DNA of 10,709 bases, from NCBI GenBank assembly GCA_958446835.1, contig CAUCXT010000066.1, positions 1-10,709 of the forward strand, written 5' to 3'. The notes beneath the pieces are model-generated. The model searched no databases and was not told where the DNA came from. It saw only the letters and a list, made by a program, of their open reading frames with translations. Position numbers and translations under genes: made by a program. The stretch comes from an uncultured Eubacterium sp. Its GTDB lineage: Bacteria > Bacillota > Clostridia > Lachnospirales > Lachnospiraceae. Positions 1-6,447 of this stretch are shown one piece after another; the stretch's first letter is position 1; every line of letters starts with the position of its first letter.

Positions 1-865
1 ACGATATGAACTTAACAAGGAACTTGCACAGATGTTAAAGGGCGGTGTAATCATGGATGTGACCACACCGGAGCAGGCAAAAATCGCTGAAGCCGCCGGA
101 GCGTGTGCGGTAATGGCACTTGAGCGTATCCCGGCAGATATAAGGGCTGCCGGCGGCGTCTCAAGAATGAGCGACCCTAAGATGATACGCGGTATTCAGG
201 AGGCTGTATCCATTCCGGTTATGGCAAAATGCCGTATCGGTCATTTTGTTGAGGCGCAGATACTTGAAGCTATAGAGATTGACTACATAGATGAGAGTGA
301 GGTGCTCTCACCTGCCGACGATATATACCATATCGATAAGACACAGTTCAAGGTTCCTTTTGTCTGCGGCGCGCGCGACCTCGGCGAAGCTCTCCGCCGC
401 ATAAGCGAAGGTGCTTCCATGATTCGTACCAAGGGTGAACCGGGAACCGGCGATGTGGTTCAGGCAGTCCGCCACATGAGGGCAATGAACTCCGAAATCC
501 GCCGTGTACAGAACCTTCGCGACGATGAGCTGTATGAGGCAGCAAAGCAGCTTCAGGTTCCTGTGGAGCTTGTAAGATATGTGCATGACCACGGCAGGCT
601 TCCTGTTGTCAACTTCGCAGCCGGCGGCGTTGCTACCCCAGCCGATGCAGCACTCATGATGCAGTTAGGCGCCGAAGGAGTATTTGTCGGCTCAGGAATC
701 TTCAAGTCCGGCAATCCTGCAAAGCGCGCCTCAGCCATCGTTCAGGCTGTCACCAACTACACGGACGCAAAGCTCATCGCAGAACTCTCCGCAGACCTCG
801 GCGAAGCTATGGTCGGAATAAATGAGAATGAGATTGCACTTCTCATGGCTGAGAGAGGAAAATAG
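1..865 (+). CDS. pdxS: Pyridoxal 5'-phosphate synthase lyase subunit PdxS (5' end missing)
   Basis: PdxS makes pyridoxal 5'-phosphate from ribose 5-phosphate, glyceraldehyde 3-phosphate and ammonia supplied by PdxT; the family forms a cytoplasmic dodecamer of TIM barrels. The reading frame is open from base 2 (visible start RYELNKELAQ, then MLKGGVIMDV), so only a few N-terminal residues lie outside the window and the ATG at 32 is internal. Visible family landmarks are the IMDV aspartate (codon 56-58), the Schiff-base lysine in MAKCRIGH (codon 227-229), the second lysine in RTKGEPGTG (codon 431-433), and the phosphate-binding region VNFAAGGVATPADAALMM with GVFVGSGIFKS. About 287 residues are visible, near the usual 290-295. 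It is followed by pdxT on the same strand after 129 bases, the standard order. Identification is near certain from direct similarity to known PdxS sequences. Confidence 0.97.
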   Translation, partial: RYELNKELAQMLKGGVIMDVTTPEQAKIAEAAGACAVMALERIPADIRAAGGVSRMSDPKMIRGIQEAVSIPVMAKCRIGHFVEAQILEAIEIDYIDESEVLSPADDIYHIDKTQFKVPFVCGARDLGEALRRISEGASMIRTKGEPGTGDVVQAVRHMRAMNSEIRRVQNLRDDELYEAAKQLQVPVELVRYVHDHGRLPVVNFAAGGVATPADAALMMQLGAEGVFVGSGIFKSGNPAKRASAIVQAVTNYTDAKLIAELSADLGEAMVGINENEIALLMAERGK

Positions 866-872
866 TGTAAAA

Positions 873-897
873 ATGCACATTCTCAGTGTTTGTGCAT
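873..897 (+). other. Small hairpin after pdxS
   Basis: A perfect 7-bp inverted repeat (ATGCACA at 873-879, TGTGCAT at 891-897, 11-base loop) begins 8 bases after the pdxS stop. No T-run follows, so it is not a good intrinsic terminator. It may be an mRNA-stabilising or processing hairpin between pdxS and pdxT. A second tiny repeat (ACTGT/ACAGT, 940-952) lies further on. Confidence 0.35.
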
Positions 898-994
898 GCC
901 ACCGGATGACAGCATTGAGATTAGTGTTAGAAATAAGTCACTGTAAAACAGTAACATAGGCAATCAGCATAAATCAGTGACATGGAGGATTAAT

Positions 995-1549
995 ATGGCA
1001 GTTGGTATATTGGCACTTCAAGGAGCCTTTGCAGAGCATGGACAGATGCTCGACCGGCTTGGAGTCGAACATTTTGAGATAAGACAGCTTCGCGACCTTG
1101 AGAAAAATCCGGACAGGCTTATTCTTCCGGGCGGTGAGAGCACAGTTATGAACAAGCTTTTGCATGAGCTTGGCTTGTATGACCCTATTAAAAAAATGAT
1201 TGAGGAAGGTACACCCGTGTTCGGCACCTGCGCCGGAATGATTCTCCTCTCGCGCGATGTCAAGGACGGCAATGTCTGCTTTGGAACCATGGATATCCGC
1301 GTGCGCAGAAACGCCTATGGCAGACAGCTTGGAAGCTTCTACACGGAGGATAATTTTGACGGTATCGGAACTGTTCCGATGACCTTCATCCGCGCTCCTT
1401 TCGCAGAGGAGGTCTATGACAGGGCAAGTGTTCTGGCAACCGTCGATGGGCGCATTGTTGCGGCACAGCAGGGCAGACAGCTTGTCACAGCGTTCCATCC
1501 TGAGCTGACGGATGACACATCGGTGCATGAATATTTTATGAGCCTGTAG
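995..1549 (+). CDS. pdxT: Pyridoxal 5'-phosphate synthase glutaminase subunit PdxT
   Basis: PdxT hydrolyses glutamine and channels the ammonia to PdxS. The ATG at 995 is preferred because GGAGG (984-988) sits 6 bases upstream and MAVGILALQGAF is the normal N-terminus; an in-frame GTG at 977 lies upstream of that site. The 184-residue length is typical. The class I glutaminase triad is visible: nucleophile Cys79 in GTCAGM, and His168 and Glu170 in AFHPE. The GGES glutamine-binding motif is at residues 46-49, and VRRNAYGRQLGSF at about 103-115 matches the family. It presumably works with pdxS just upstream and is probably cotranscribed with it, since no convincing terminator or promoter is seen between them. 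No terminator is evident after the stop either. Confidence 0.97.
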   Translation: MAVGILALQGAFAEHGQMLDRLGVEHFEIRQLRDLEKNPDRLILPGGESTVMNKLLHELGLYDPIKKMIEEGTPVFGTCAGMILLSRDVKDGNVCFGTMDIRVRRNAYGRQLGSFYTEDNFDGIGTVPMTFIRAPFAEEVYDRASVLATVDGRIVAAQQGRQLVTAFHPELTDDTSVHEYFMSL

Positions 1550-1567
1550 AAATCTGATCGTACAGAA

Positions 1568-1596
1568 TTGTATTTGTGAAGGTTGTATTTGTGAAG
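1568..1596 (+). repeat. Two 14-base direct repeats (period 15)
   Basis: TTGTATTTGTGAAG occurs at 1568-1581 and again, identically, at 1583-1596, separated by one G. The pair ends 13 bases before the likely -35 box of the antiporter promoter. It may be a simple local duplication or a direct-repeat binding site; the sequence alone cannot decide. Confidence 0.6.
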
Positions 1597-1609
1597 AGTA
1601 AAAATTCTA

Positions 1610-1638
1610 TTGCATTATTCTTTATTGTAGTTTATAGT
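1610..1638 (+). promoter_or_regulatory. Promoter of the fluoride-riboswitch antiporter unit
   Basis: TTGCAT (1610-1615) and TATAGT (1633-1638) are separated by exactly 17 bases, a good vegetative sigma-70/SigA-type match. Transcription would start near 1645, about 17 bases before the first conserved base of the downstream aptamer. This spacing is what is expected for a riboswitch leader. Confidence 0.7.
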
Positions 1639-1661
1639 TATACAGGAATGAATTTTGACAC

Positions 1662-1756
1662 AGGGAATGAAGTTCTCCCTTGGTATAAATACCAGAACCG
1701 CTGATAAGCTGATGACTTCTGCGATTATGTATACGCAGAGGTTATCAGCTTTTTTT
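1662..1756 (+). ncRNA. Fluoride riboswitch (crcB motif) with terminator expression platform
   Basis: The leader carries the signature parts of the crcB/fluoride aptamer in order. P1 is GAAGU (1669-1673) pairing with ACUUC (1715-1719). The pseudoknot is AGGGA (1662-1666) with UCCCU (1676-1680). An optional hairpin is GGUA/UACC (1682-1693). The conserved AACCGC is at 1696-1701, a short P3 is GCU/AGC (1700-1702/1707-1709), and the conserved UGAUG is at 1710-1714. The downstream bases 1708-1723 can instead pair with 1734-1749 in a 16-bp hairpin (two G-U pairs) followed by seven Ts. That hairpin uses up P1, P3 and UGAUG, so aptamer and terminator are mutually exclusive: fluoride binding should prevent termination and switch the antiporter on. 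Motif identity is from known consensus; ligand response is inferred. Confidence 0.93.
1708..1756 (+). terminator. Riboswitch-controlled intrinsic terminator
   Basis: GCTGATGACTTCTGCG (1708-1723) pairs with CGCAGAGGTTATCAGC (1734-1749) through 16 consecutive positions, two of them G-U, with a 10-base loop. T1750-T1756 follow. It lies 60 bases before the antiporter start and competes with the aptamer's 3' strands. Confidence 0.92.
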
Positions 1757-1816
1757 GTTCCTGCAAATCCGGAATCAGCGGCTTCCAAAAATATTTTAAA
1801 AGAAAGGATAAAATCT

Positions 1817-2995
1817 ATGTTACTCAGTATCGCACTAATTCTCCTAGTCGGCATGTCTATGGGCTGGATATGCCGGAAAATAAAGCTCCCAAGTCTCCTT
1901 GGAATGTTAATCACAGGTATCGTTCTAGGTCCCTACGTCCTTAACCTTATCGACGCGGATATCCTGAATATATCCGCACAGCTAAGAAAAATTGCACTTA
2001 TTATAATTCTCACAAGAGCCGGACTTGGACTTGATATATCCGGGTTAAAAAAGATAGGACGCCCTGCCATTATGATGTGCTTTGTCCCAGCCTCATTTGA
2101 GCTTCTCGGTATGCTCTTACTTGCGCCAAAGCTTCTTGGCATGTCAATTCTTGAGGCGGCTATAATGGGAGCTGTGCTCGCCGCCGTCTCCCCCGCCATG
2201 GTTGTTCCGCGAATGGTTAAGCTTATCGATGAGGGCTATGGCACGAAGCAAGGTATTCCACAGCTCATACTTGCAGGTGCCTCGGTGGATGATGTGTATG
2301 TCATCGTGCTCTTTTCCACCTTCACGGGAATTATGCAGGGCAATAATGTGTCAATAATGAGCTTCGTCAATATCCCTGTATCCATATTTTTAGGAATGGT
2401 CATCGGTATATTCATCGGCTATGTGCTTTCCAGATTTTTTGAGATAGCACACATCCGCGACACAGCAAAGGTGCTCATAATTCTCAGCATATCCTTCCTA
2501 CTGGTGACCGCTGAGGACAGTCTTACAACCTCCATCACCTTCTCCGCCCTGATAGCGATAATGTTCATCGGAATCGGACTGCAAAGGTACAGAGAGCCTG
2601 TGGCAAAACGTCTCTCCGCAAAATACGGAAAGCTGTGGGTGGGTGCTGAGGTGTTCCTGTTCGTCCTTGTGGGCGCCGCCGTAAATATCGGATACCTTGG
2701 CAATGTCGGTGTGCCCGCACTTATAGTCATAATCGGTGCTCTGTTGTTTCGAATGTTCGGAGTATTCGTCTGTCTGCTTGGAACGAAGCTTACAAAGAAG
2801 GAACGGCTATTCACCATGATGGCTTACACCCCGAAGGCTACCGTGCAGGCAGCTATCGGCGGTATTCCTCTCGCCATGGGGTTTGCCTGCGGTGAAACTG
2901 TCCTCACCGTTGCCGTGCTCGCCATAGTGCTAACCGCTCCTCTTGGGGCATTTGCGATAGATGTGTCTTATAGGAGGCTTTTGAGCAAAGAATAG
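1817..2995 (+). CDS. Cation:proton antiporter (CPA2/KefB-type), fluoride-riboswitch controlled
   Basis: This is a 392-residue integral membrane protein of the Na+/H+ exchanger (CPA2, KefB-like membrane domain) family. The start is ATG 1817, preceded by GAAAGGA (1802-1808). The frame is open further upstream to 1655, but that stretch is the riboswitch and terminator, so it is not coding. About 11-12 hydrophobic segments are visible, starting with residues 2-18. Family landmarks are RAGLGLD (67-73), the paired acidic site D158-D159 in GASVDDVYVI (expected ion/proton site), and K340 in TPKATVQAA. There is no cytoplasmic TrkA-N/RCK domain. Because the leader senses fluoride, the protein probably protects against fluoride or the associated acid load; antiporters are known genes of the fluoride regulon beside CrcB/Fluc and CLC-F. 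Whether it moves F-, Na+ or K+ cannot be read from the sequence. It converges with the next gene, with 6 bases between stops and no separate terminator. Confidence 0.93.
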   Translation: MLLSIALILLVGMSMGWICRKIKLPSLLGMLITGIVLGPYVLNLIDADILNISAQLRKIALIIILTRAGLGLDISGLKKIGRPAIMMCFVPASFELLGMLLLAPKLLGMSILEAAIMGAVLAAVSPAMVVPRMVKLIDEGYGTKQGIPQLILAGASVDDVYVIVLFSTFTGIMQGNNVSIMSFVNIPVSIFLGMVIGIFIGYVLSRFFEIAHIRDTAKVLIILSISFLLVTAEDSLTTSITFSALIAIMFIGIGLQRYREPVAKRLSAKYGKLWVGAEVFLFVLVGAAVNIGYLGNVGVPALIVIIGALLFRMFGVFVCLLGTKLTKKERLFTMMAYTPKATVQAAIGGIPLAMGFACGETVLTVAVLAIVLTAPLGAFAIDVSYRRLLSKE

Positions 2996-3001
2996 CTTAC
3001 A

Positions 3002-3976
3002 TTACACTGTGCAGCTTATACTCTGTCCCAACACATTGGCGCAGATGTCCTTGATATCGTCGATGATGACATCCGTTCTCTTTATCGTGTTGGTTGTGCC
3101 TGTTGATGTGTGTGATGAATACGTTCTTTTATTGGTTTTTCTGTGCTCGTGCTCATCATGCACATCACCGGTTATGGCACTGCTGCCGTCTGTTTTTACA
3201 CCGGAGGTGTCGTTATCCGTACCTACAGCATTATTTATATTGTCTGTTCCCGGCGCTATATCTTGCATATTTTCTACATCATCTGTTATAGACGCAGTAT
3301 CCGTATTTTCCCCATTATCTGTGCCATCTGCCGTCTCTGCATTATCAGCATTTTCCGTGCTGTCACTCTGATTGTCCGCCACGCGGTCATACTCCACCTG
3401 TCTTTCCTGTGCTCTCTCCTCTGCCTCTTCGCCCTCGGTAGGAAGCTCCTCATACTCCGGCGAACCTACGAAGCGCAGATGTACCTCCTGCACATTGTTG
3501 GTCTTAGCAAGCGTCTCCTGCGCCTTGGCAAGCTTCTCACTCTTGGGAATTAAAGGGTCATTTATCACCTTCTTAAGCGACGCGGCATACTCTCCCATCG
3601 TGTTAAGCTTGACGCGCTCGACCTCATCTTTGGTTTTGCATTTTTTCAGCTTCTCCTCATAGTTCTTCTTCTCCGCCTTGATTTCCTTGTATTTTTTCAA
3701 TGCCTCAGGATCGTTCTGCTCAAGATACTTCTCCTCATCAGGCGTAAGCGTGCCGCCTGCCATTATCTTGTTATCAATCTTCAAATCATGCTCTGCCTGG
3801 CGGTTATGCTCCGCCTGCTCCTTGATGTCCTGAATGAGATAATCCTCCTGTGTCCAGTTGTCGCGCGCATTCCTCTCCTCCTTCGTGAGCTTTCCCGAAT
3901 CCTTCTTCTGCTGCCATTTATTGTTCAACACCTGAAGCTGCACCGCGTTCTTTACTGTTCCCGAAATCATCTGCAT
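3002..3976 (-). CDS. Conserved-type hypothetical protein, charged helical N-terminus and acidic repeat-like tail
   Basis: I do not recognise a functional family, though it resembles uncharacterised Lachnospiraceae proteins beginning MISGTVKNA. It is 324 residues with no signal peptide or membrane segment, so probably cytoplasmic. Residues 1-200 are highly charged and helix-prone, with LTKEERNARDNWTQED (30-45), a LTPDEEKYL stretch (77-85), and a Lys/Glu-rich likely coiled coil at about 90-125. Residues 200-270 are low-complexity, dominated by Asp, Asn, Thr, Ser and Gly with recurring TADGTDNG/GTDN-type units. A basic His/Lys/Arg/Thr patch (273-300) and a short conserved-looking end (TDVIIDDIKDICANVLGQ) follow. 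The start is supported by GGAGGG (complement of 3985-3990), 8 bases before ATG; an ATG two codons later is an alternative. It is monocistronic and convergent with the antiporter. Confidence 0.72.
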   Translation of the reverse strand: MQMISGTVKNAVQLQVLNNKWQQKKDSGKLTKEERNARDNWTQEDYLIQDIKEQAEHNRQAEHDLKIDNKIMAGGTLTPDEEKYLEQNDPEALKKYKEIKAEKKNYEEKLKKCKTKDEVERVKLNTMGEYAASLKKVINDPLIPKSEKLAKAQETLAKTNNVQEVHLRFVGSPEYEELPTEGEEAEERAQERQVEYDRVADNQSDSTENADNAETADGTDNGENTDTASITDDVENMQDIAPGTDNINNAVGTDNDTSGVKTDGSSAITGDVHDEHEHRKTNKRTYSSHTSTGTTNTIKRTDVIIDDIKDICANVLGQSISCTV

Positions 3977-4083
3977 AACAACCGCCCTCCCACAAAAAAT
4001 ATCAACTGATTACATGCTTGCGCACACATACCATAGAACATTTTACAATATAAAAAATAAAATAATAATTCACCGCTAAATCT

Positions 4084-4103
4084 CTTATACACTGCTGTGT
4101 AAG
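4084..4103. promoter_or_regulatory. Imperfect palindrome upstream of the 3976 gene
   Basis: CTTATACACTGCTGTGTAAG is a 20-base imperfect palindrome (arms CTTATACAC and CTGTGTAAG) in the AT-rich spacer about 110 bases upstream of the - strand start at 3976. It could be an operator. No clear -35/-10 pair was found beside it, so support is weak. Confidence 0.3.
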
Positions 4104-4136
4104 TAATCTCTATATTATATATCGTATCTACGCGCG

Positions 4137-4171
4137 AAAAAATAAGGCATGCAAAATATTATTCGCATGCC
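4137..4171 (-). terminator. Intrinsic terminator of the AAA-ATPase-like gene
   Basis: On the - strand a perfect 7-bp stem, GGCATGC (complement of 4165-4171) with GCATGCC (complement of 4146-4152), encloses a 12-base loop. It is followed by TTATTTTTT (complement of 4137-4145). It lies about 75 bases beyond the stop of the gene ending at 4245 and would isolate it from the 3976 gene downstream. Confidence 0.75.
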
Positions 4172-4244
4172 CTATACTAAAACTATTATGAAACCACAAT
4201 ACATCTCAAGATATATTTTTTACCGTCTAAAATGTATTTTCACA

Positions 4245-5939
4245 CTACTTAACAATCAACACCTTTTTGCCCTTAAATGCAAAGCCGTAATGCTTTATAT
4301 GCTCCTTTTTAATACCCATTGCTATAAGCTCAGCGTCATAATTTTTATCTTCTATCTGTTTTAAGGCTGATTTTGCGGTATCCTCAATGGTATTTTCATC
4401 GTACGAATCAAAAACCTTAAATTCCAATATGATTGCATTATATTTACCATCACCATTTTTCGGAATGAGCATCACATCGCATCGCCCGTATCCACTTTCG
4501 CGGTTGGATTTAACTTCATATATATCACGCACTTCCACAAGCAGTCCCAGCACGAATCCATGAAAAAACCGCTCCGGCTGTGACCTCTCCGATGGGTGCG
4601 TTCCCACATCAAAGCTGCTGAAGGTTGACAACGCGATATCATTCATGTATATGTTCATTTCCCGCAGCTTTCCGTTTATCAATGCCTGGACAAAGGAATT
4701 ATAGTTAGCACCTGCAACCTTAAACCAACCTTTGAACATATTTGAGAACATGCTTCTGGTTTCAAGATTCGTTATCGACAGATGATACCATGGCTCTAAA
4801 AGCTCCCCACGGTACTCAACCTCATTTACTTTCAAATACCCGCTCGCAACAAGCAGGCTCCACACAGCATTCTCGTCCGTATCAAGCTGGCTGAACACTA
4901 TCTGCTCATCAAAATTAACAACAATCTCCTCACAGCTTATCAGCTTCTCCATCATCTGTTTAATATCCGCCGAAGCAGTCTGTATAAGTTTGCTTACAAG
5001 TGAATTGGAACTTGTAGAAGCCCAATATGGCGCAAATTTTCTCTTATCAAGGTAACTTGTTATCGACCATGGATTATATATATCCTTGTGTGAGCCGAAT
5101 ACAAATCCGTCATACCATTTTTTCACCTGCTGCTTCATATCTATAAGCCCGAATTTATCAAGCGAAGCAAACACCTCTTCCTCAGTAAATCCAAAGCATG
5201 TGCAGTACTCATCCGAAGTTGTCGTTACCACGTTCAGGTTATTCAAATCAGAAAATATCGACTCTTTTGAAACCCTCGTTATGCCTGTCATCACGGCGCG
5301 CTCAAGGTATAGATTTGTCTTCAATGTGTTATTGAAAATATTCCGTATAAAGGAAGTAAATTCATCCCAGTAGCCATGAATATACGCTTCCTGCATAGGT
5401 GTGTCATACTCATCAAGCAGCACTATCGTCTTTTTTCCATAATATCTCTCAAGAAAACCGCACAGCATTTTTACAGCAGAATAACACAGCGCATCATCCA
5501 TAAACATCGTCATGCTGTTAAACATAGTTTTCTCATTATCGCTTAACAGTTCCCCATACAGAAGATATCTGTGCTGTTCATACAACGCCGCAATTAACTC
5601 TTTAATCTGCACCTTTACATCGTTTATATTATCGGACTTAATTCCGGCAAAGCTTAAAAATATCACTGGATACGTTCCCTGCAGCTTCCTGTATTCTTCA
5701 TCTTCCCATACTGAGAGCCCCTCAAACAAATCTCCCCTGTCCGCATACTTGTTTGAAAAGAAGCAGTTGAGCATGCTCATGTTGAGCGTCTTGCCGAAGC
5801 GGCGCGGGCGGGTTATAAGCGTAACAATATCCCTCGAATCCCACCATTCCTTTATAAATGCTGTCTTGTCAACGTAAAAGCTTTTGCTCTCCCTTATGTT
5901 GTCAAAGCCTTGATTTCCTATGCTTATATTACACTCCAT
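4245..5939 (-). CDS. AAA-ATPase-like domain protein with C-terminal PD-(D/E)XK nuclease-like domain
   Basis: This 564-residue protein has the two-domain plan of PF09820 (AAA-ATPase_like) plus PF08011 (PDDEXK_9), a family expanded in gut clostridia and Bacteroidetes whose role is not established. Visible features are the N-terminal VDKTAFI (23-29), Walker A-like TRPRRFGKT (43-51), Walker B TIVLLDEYD (171-179), and a conserved TGITRVSKES (218-227). The C-terminal nuclease-fold motif has D488 in GRCDVMLIP and E506-x-K508 in ILEFKVF, then the Ala/Leu-Lys-Gln-Ile helix (about 522-530). The Walker and nuclease residues look intact. Start ATG has AAGGAG 9 bases upstream (complement of 5949-5954). 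It has its own promoter and terminator, so it is a stand-alone gene, possibly acquired. Defence or mobile-element roles are speculation. Confidence 0.93.
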   Translation of the reverse strand: MECNISIGNQGFDNIRESKSFYVDKTAFIKEWWDSRDIVTLITRPRRFGKTLNMSMLNCFFSNKYADRGDLFEGLSVWEDEEYRKLQGTYPVIFLSFAGIKSDNINDVKVQIKELIAALYEQHRYLLYGELLSDNEKTMFNSMTMFMDDALCYSAVKMLCGFLERYYGKKTIVLLDEYDTPMQEAYIHGYWDEFTSFIRNIFNNTLKTNLYLERAVMTGITRVSKESIFSDLNNLNVVTTTSDEYCTCFGFTEEEVFASLDKFGLIDMKQQVKKWYDGFVFGSHKDIYNPWSITSYLDKRKFAPYWASTSSNSLVSKLIQTASADIKQMMEKLISCEEIVVNFDEQIVFSQLDTDENAVWSLLVASGYLKVNEVEYRGELLEPWYHLSITNLETRSMFSNMFKGWFKVAGANYNSFVQALINGKLREMNIYMNDIALSTFSSFDVGTHPSERSQPERFFHGFVLGLLVEVRDIYEVKSNRESGYGRCDVMLIPKNGDGKYNAIILEFKVFDSYDENTIEDTAKSALKQIEDKNYDAELIAMGIKKEHIKHYGFAFKGKKVLIVK

Positions 5940-6050
5940 AGCAGCTCACTCCTTCATCAATTAACACCCGATATATTCACATTAAAAATGAACCTAATCC
6001 CCCATGCCGCACCCGGCACAAACAGAACGAAAACAATTTTTATACTATTT

Positions 6051-6079
6051 ATATTAACATAATGTATCATCTTTCTCAA
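6051..6079 (-). promoter_or_regulatory. Promoter of the AAA-ATPase-like gene
   Basis: On the - strand TTGAGA (complement of 6074-6079) and TAATAT (complement of 6051-6056) are 17 bases apart. This gives a leader of about 105 bases before the start codon at 5939. The -35 box lies just past the stop of the coding remnant at 6099. Confidence 0.6.
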
Positions 6080-6098
6080 TGTAAAATATACATTATAT

Positions 6099-6284
6099 CT
6101 ATTCTTCCCACTTCATCTCCCCGTCAGTAATTCCCATTTTCCTACATTCATCACACACATAATCCTTTTCCGGCTGATTACCGATATGATATTTCAATAT
6201 TTTATCCTTAAAAACAATATGCTTGTAAAAAACAGCACTGTCCAGTATTTCGGCTTTCCACCGGTATTGGTTGCCTGTATAATT
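6099..6284 (-). pseudogene. Truncated coding remnant with CxxC motif (unrecognised family)
   Basis: This - strand frame is open for 61 codons to a TAG at 6099-6101 and reads like real protein: it begins NYTGNQYRWKAEILDSAVFY, continues through ILKYHIGNQPEKDYVCDECR, and ends GEMKWEE. The C-x2-C (VCDEC) suggests a small zinc-binding or redox site. There is no ATG at the front, and a TAA lies immediately upstream, so the best reading is the 3' end of a larger gene that has lost its 5' part. An alternative is a 32-residue protein from an internal TTG preceded by AAGGA. I do not recognise the family. The rest of the 5940-6447 gap holds only the promoter and terminator described separately. Confidence 0.4.
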
Positions 6285-6293
6285 TTATATAGC

Positions 6294-6344
6294 AAAAAAA
6301 CTTACCAACCTTCAGTTGCAACAACTGAAAATTAGTAAGTTTTT
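6294..6344 (-). terminator. Strong bidirectional terminator after the bicupin gene
   Basis: The outer stem 6296-6308 pairs with 6332-6344 (13 positions, one mismatch). The inner stem TTCAGTTG (6311-6318) pairs perfectly with CAACTGAA (6322-6329) around a CAA loop. Seven As (6294-6300) on the left and five Ts on the right make it work in either direction. For the - strand it lies about 100 bases beyond the bicupin stop. Confidence 0.85.
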
Positions 6345-6447
6345 CGTGTGAAAAATACAAACTGCTCCTTACTTTAATTGCTACACATAATAAACTAAGG
6401 AACTTTCCGACATTACCAAATACAATGGGAAAAAAGTAATTTTTTCA

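Noticed and set aside
866..994. Riboswitch or attenuator between pdxS and pdxT
   Set aside because: Only short hairpins without T-run or conserved motif are present; nothing resembles a known regulatory RNA.
974..1528. 184-codon frame antisense to pdxT
   Set aside because: It lies wholly opposite a certain gene, has no recognisable motifs and no supported start; a mirror of pdxT codon usage.
6429..6446. GAAAAAA/TTTTTTC hairpin after the bicupin stop
   Set aside because: A pure A-T stem is too weak to act as a terminator; the stronger hairpin at 6294-6344 explains termination.
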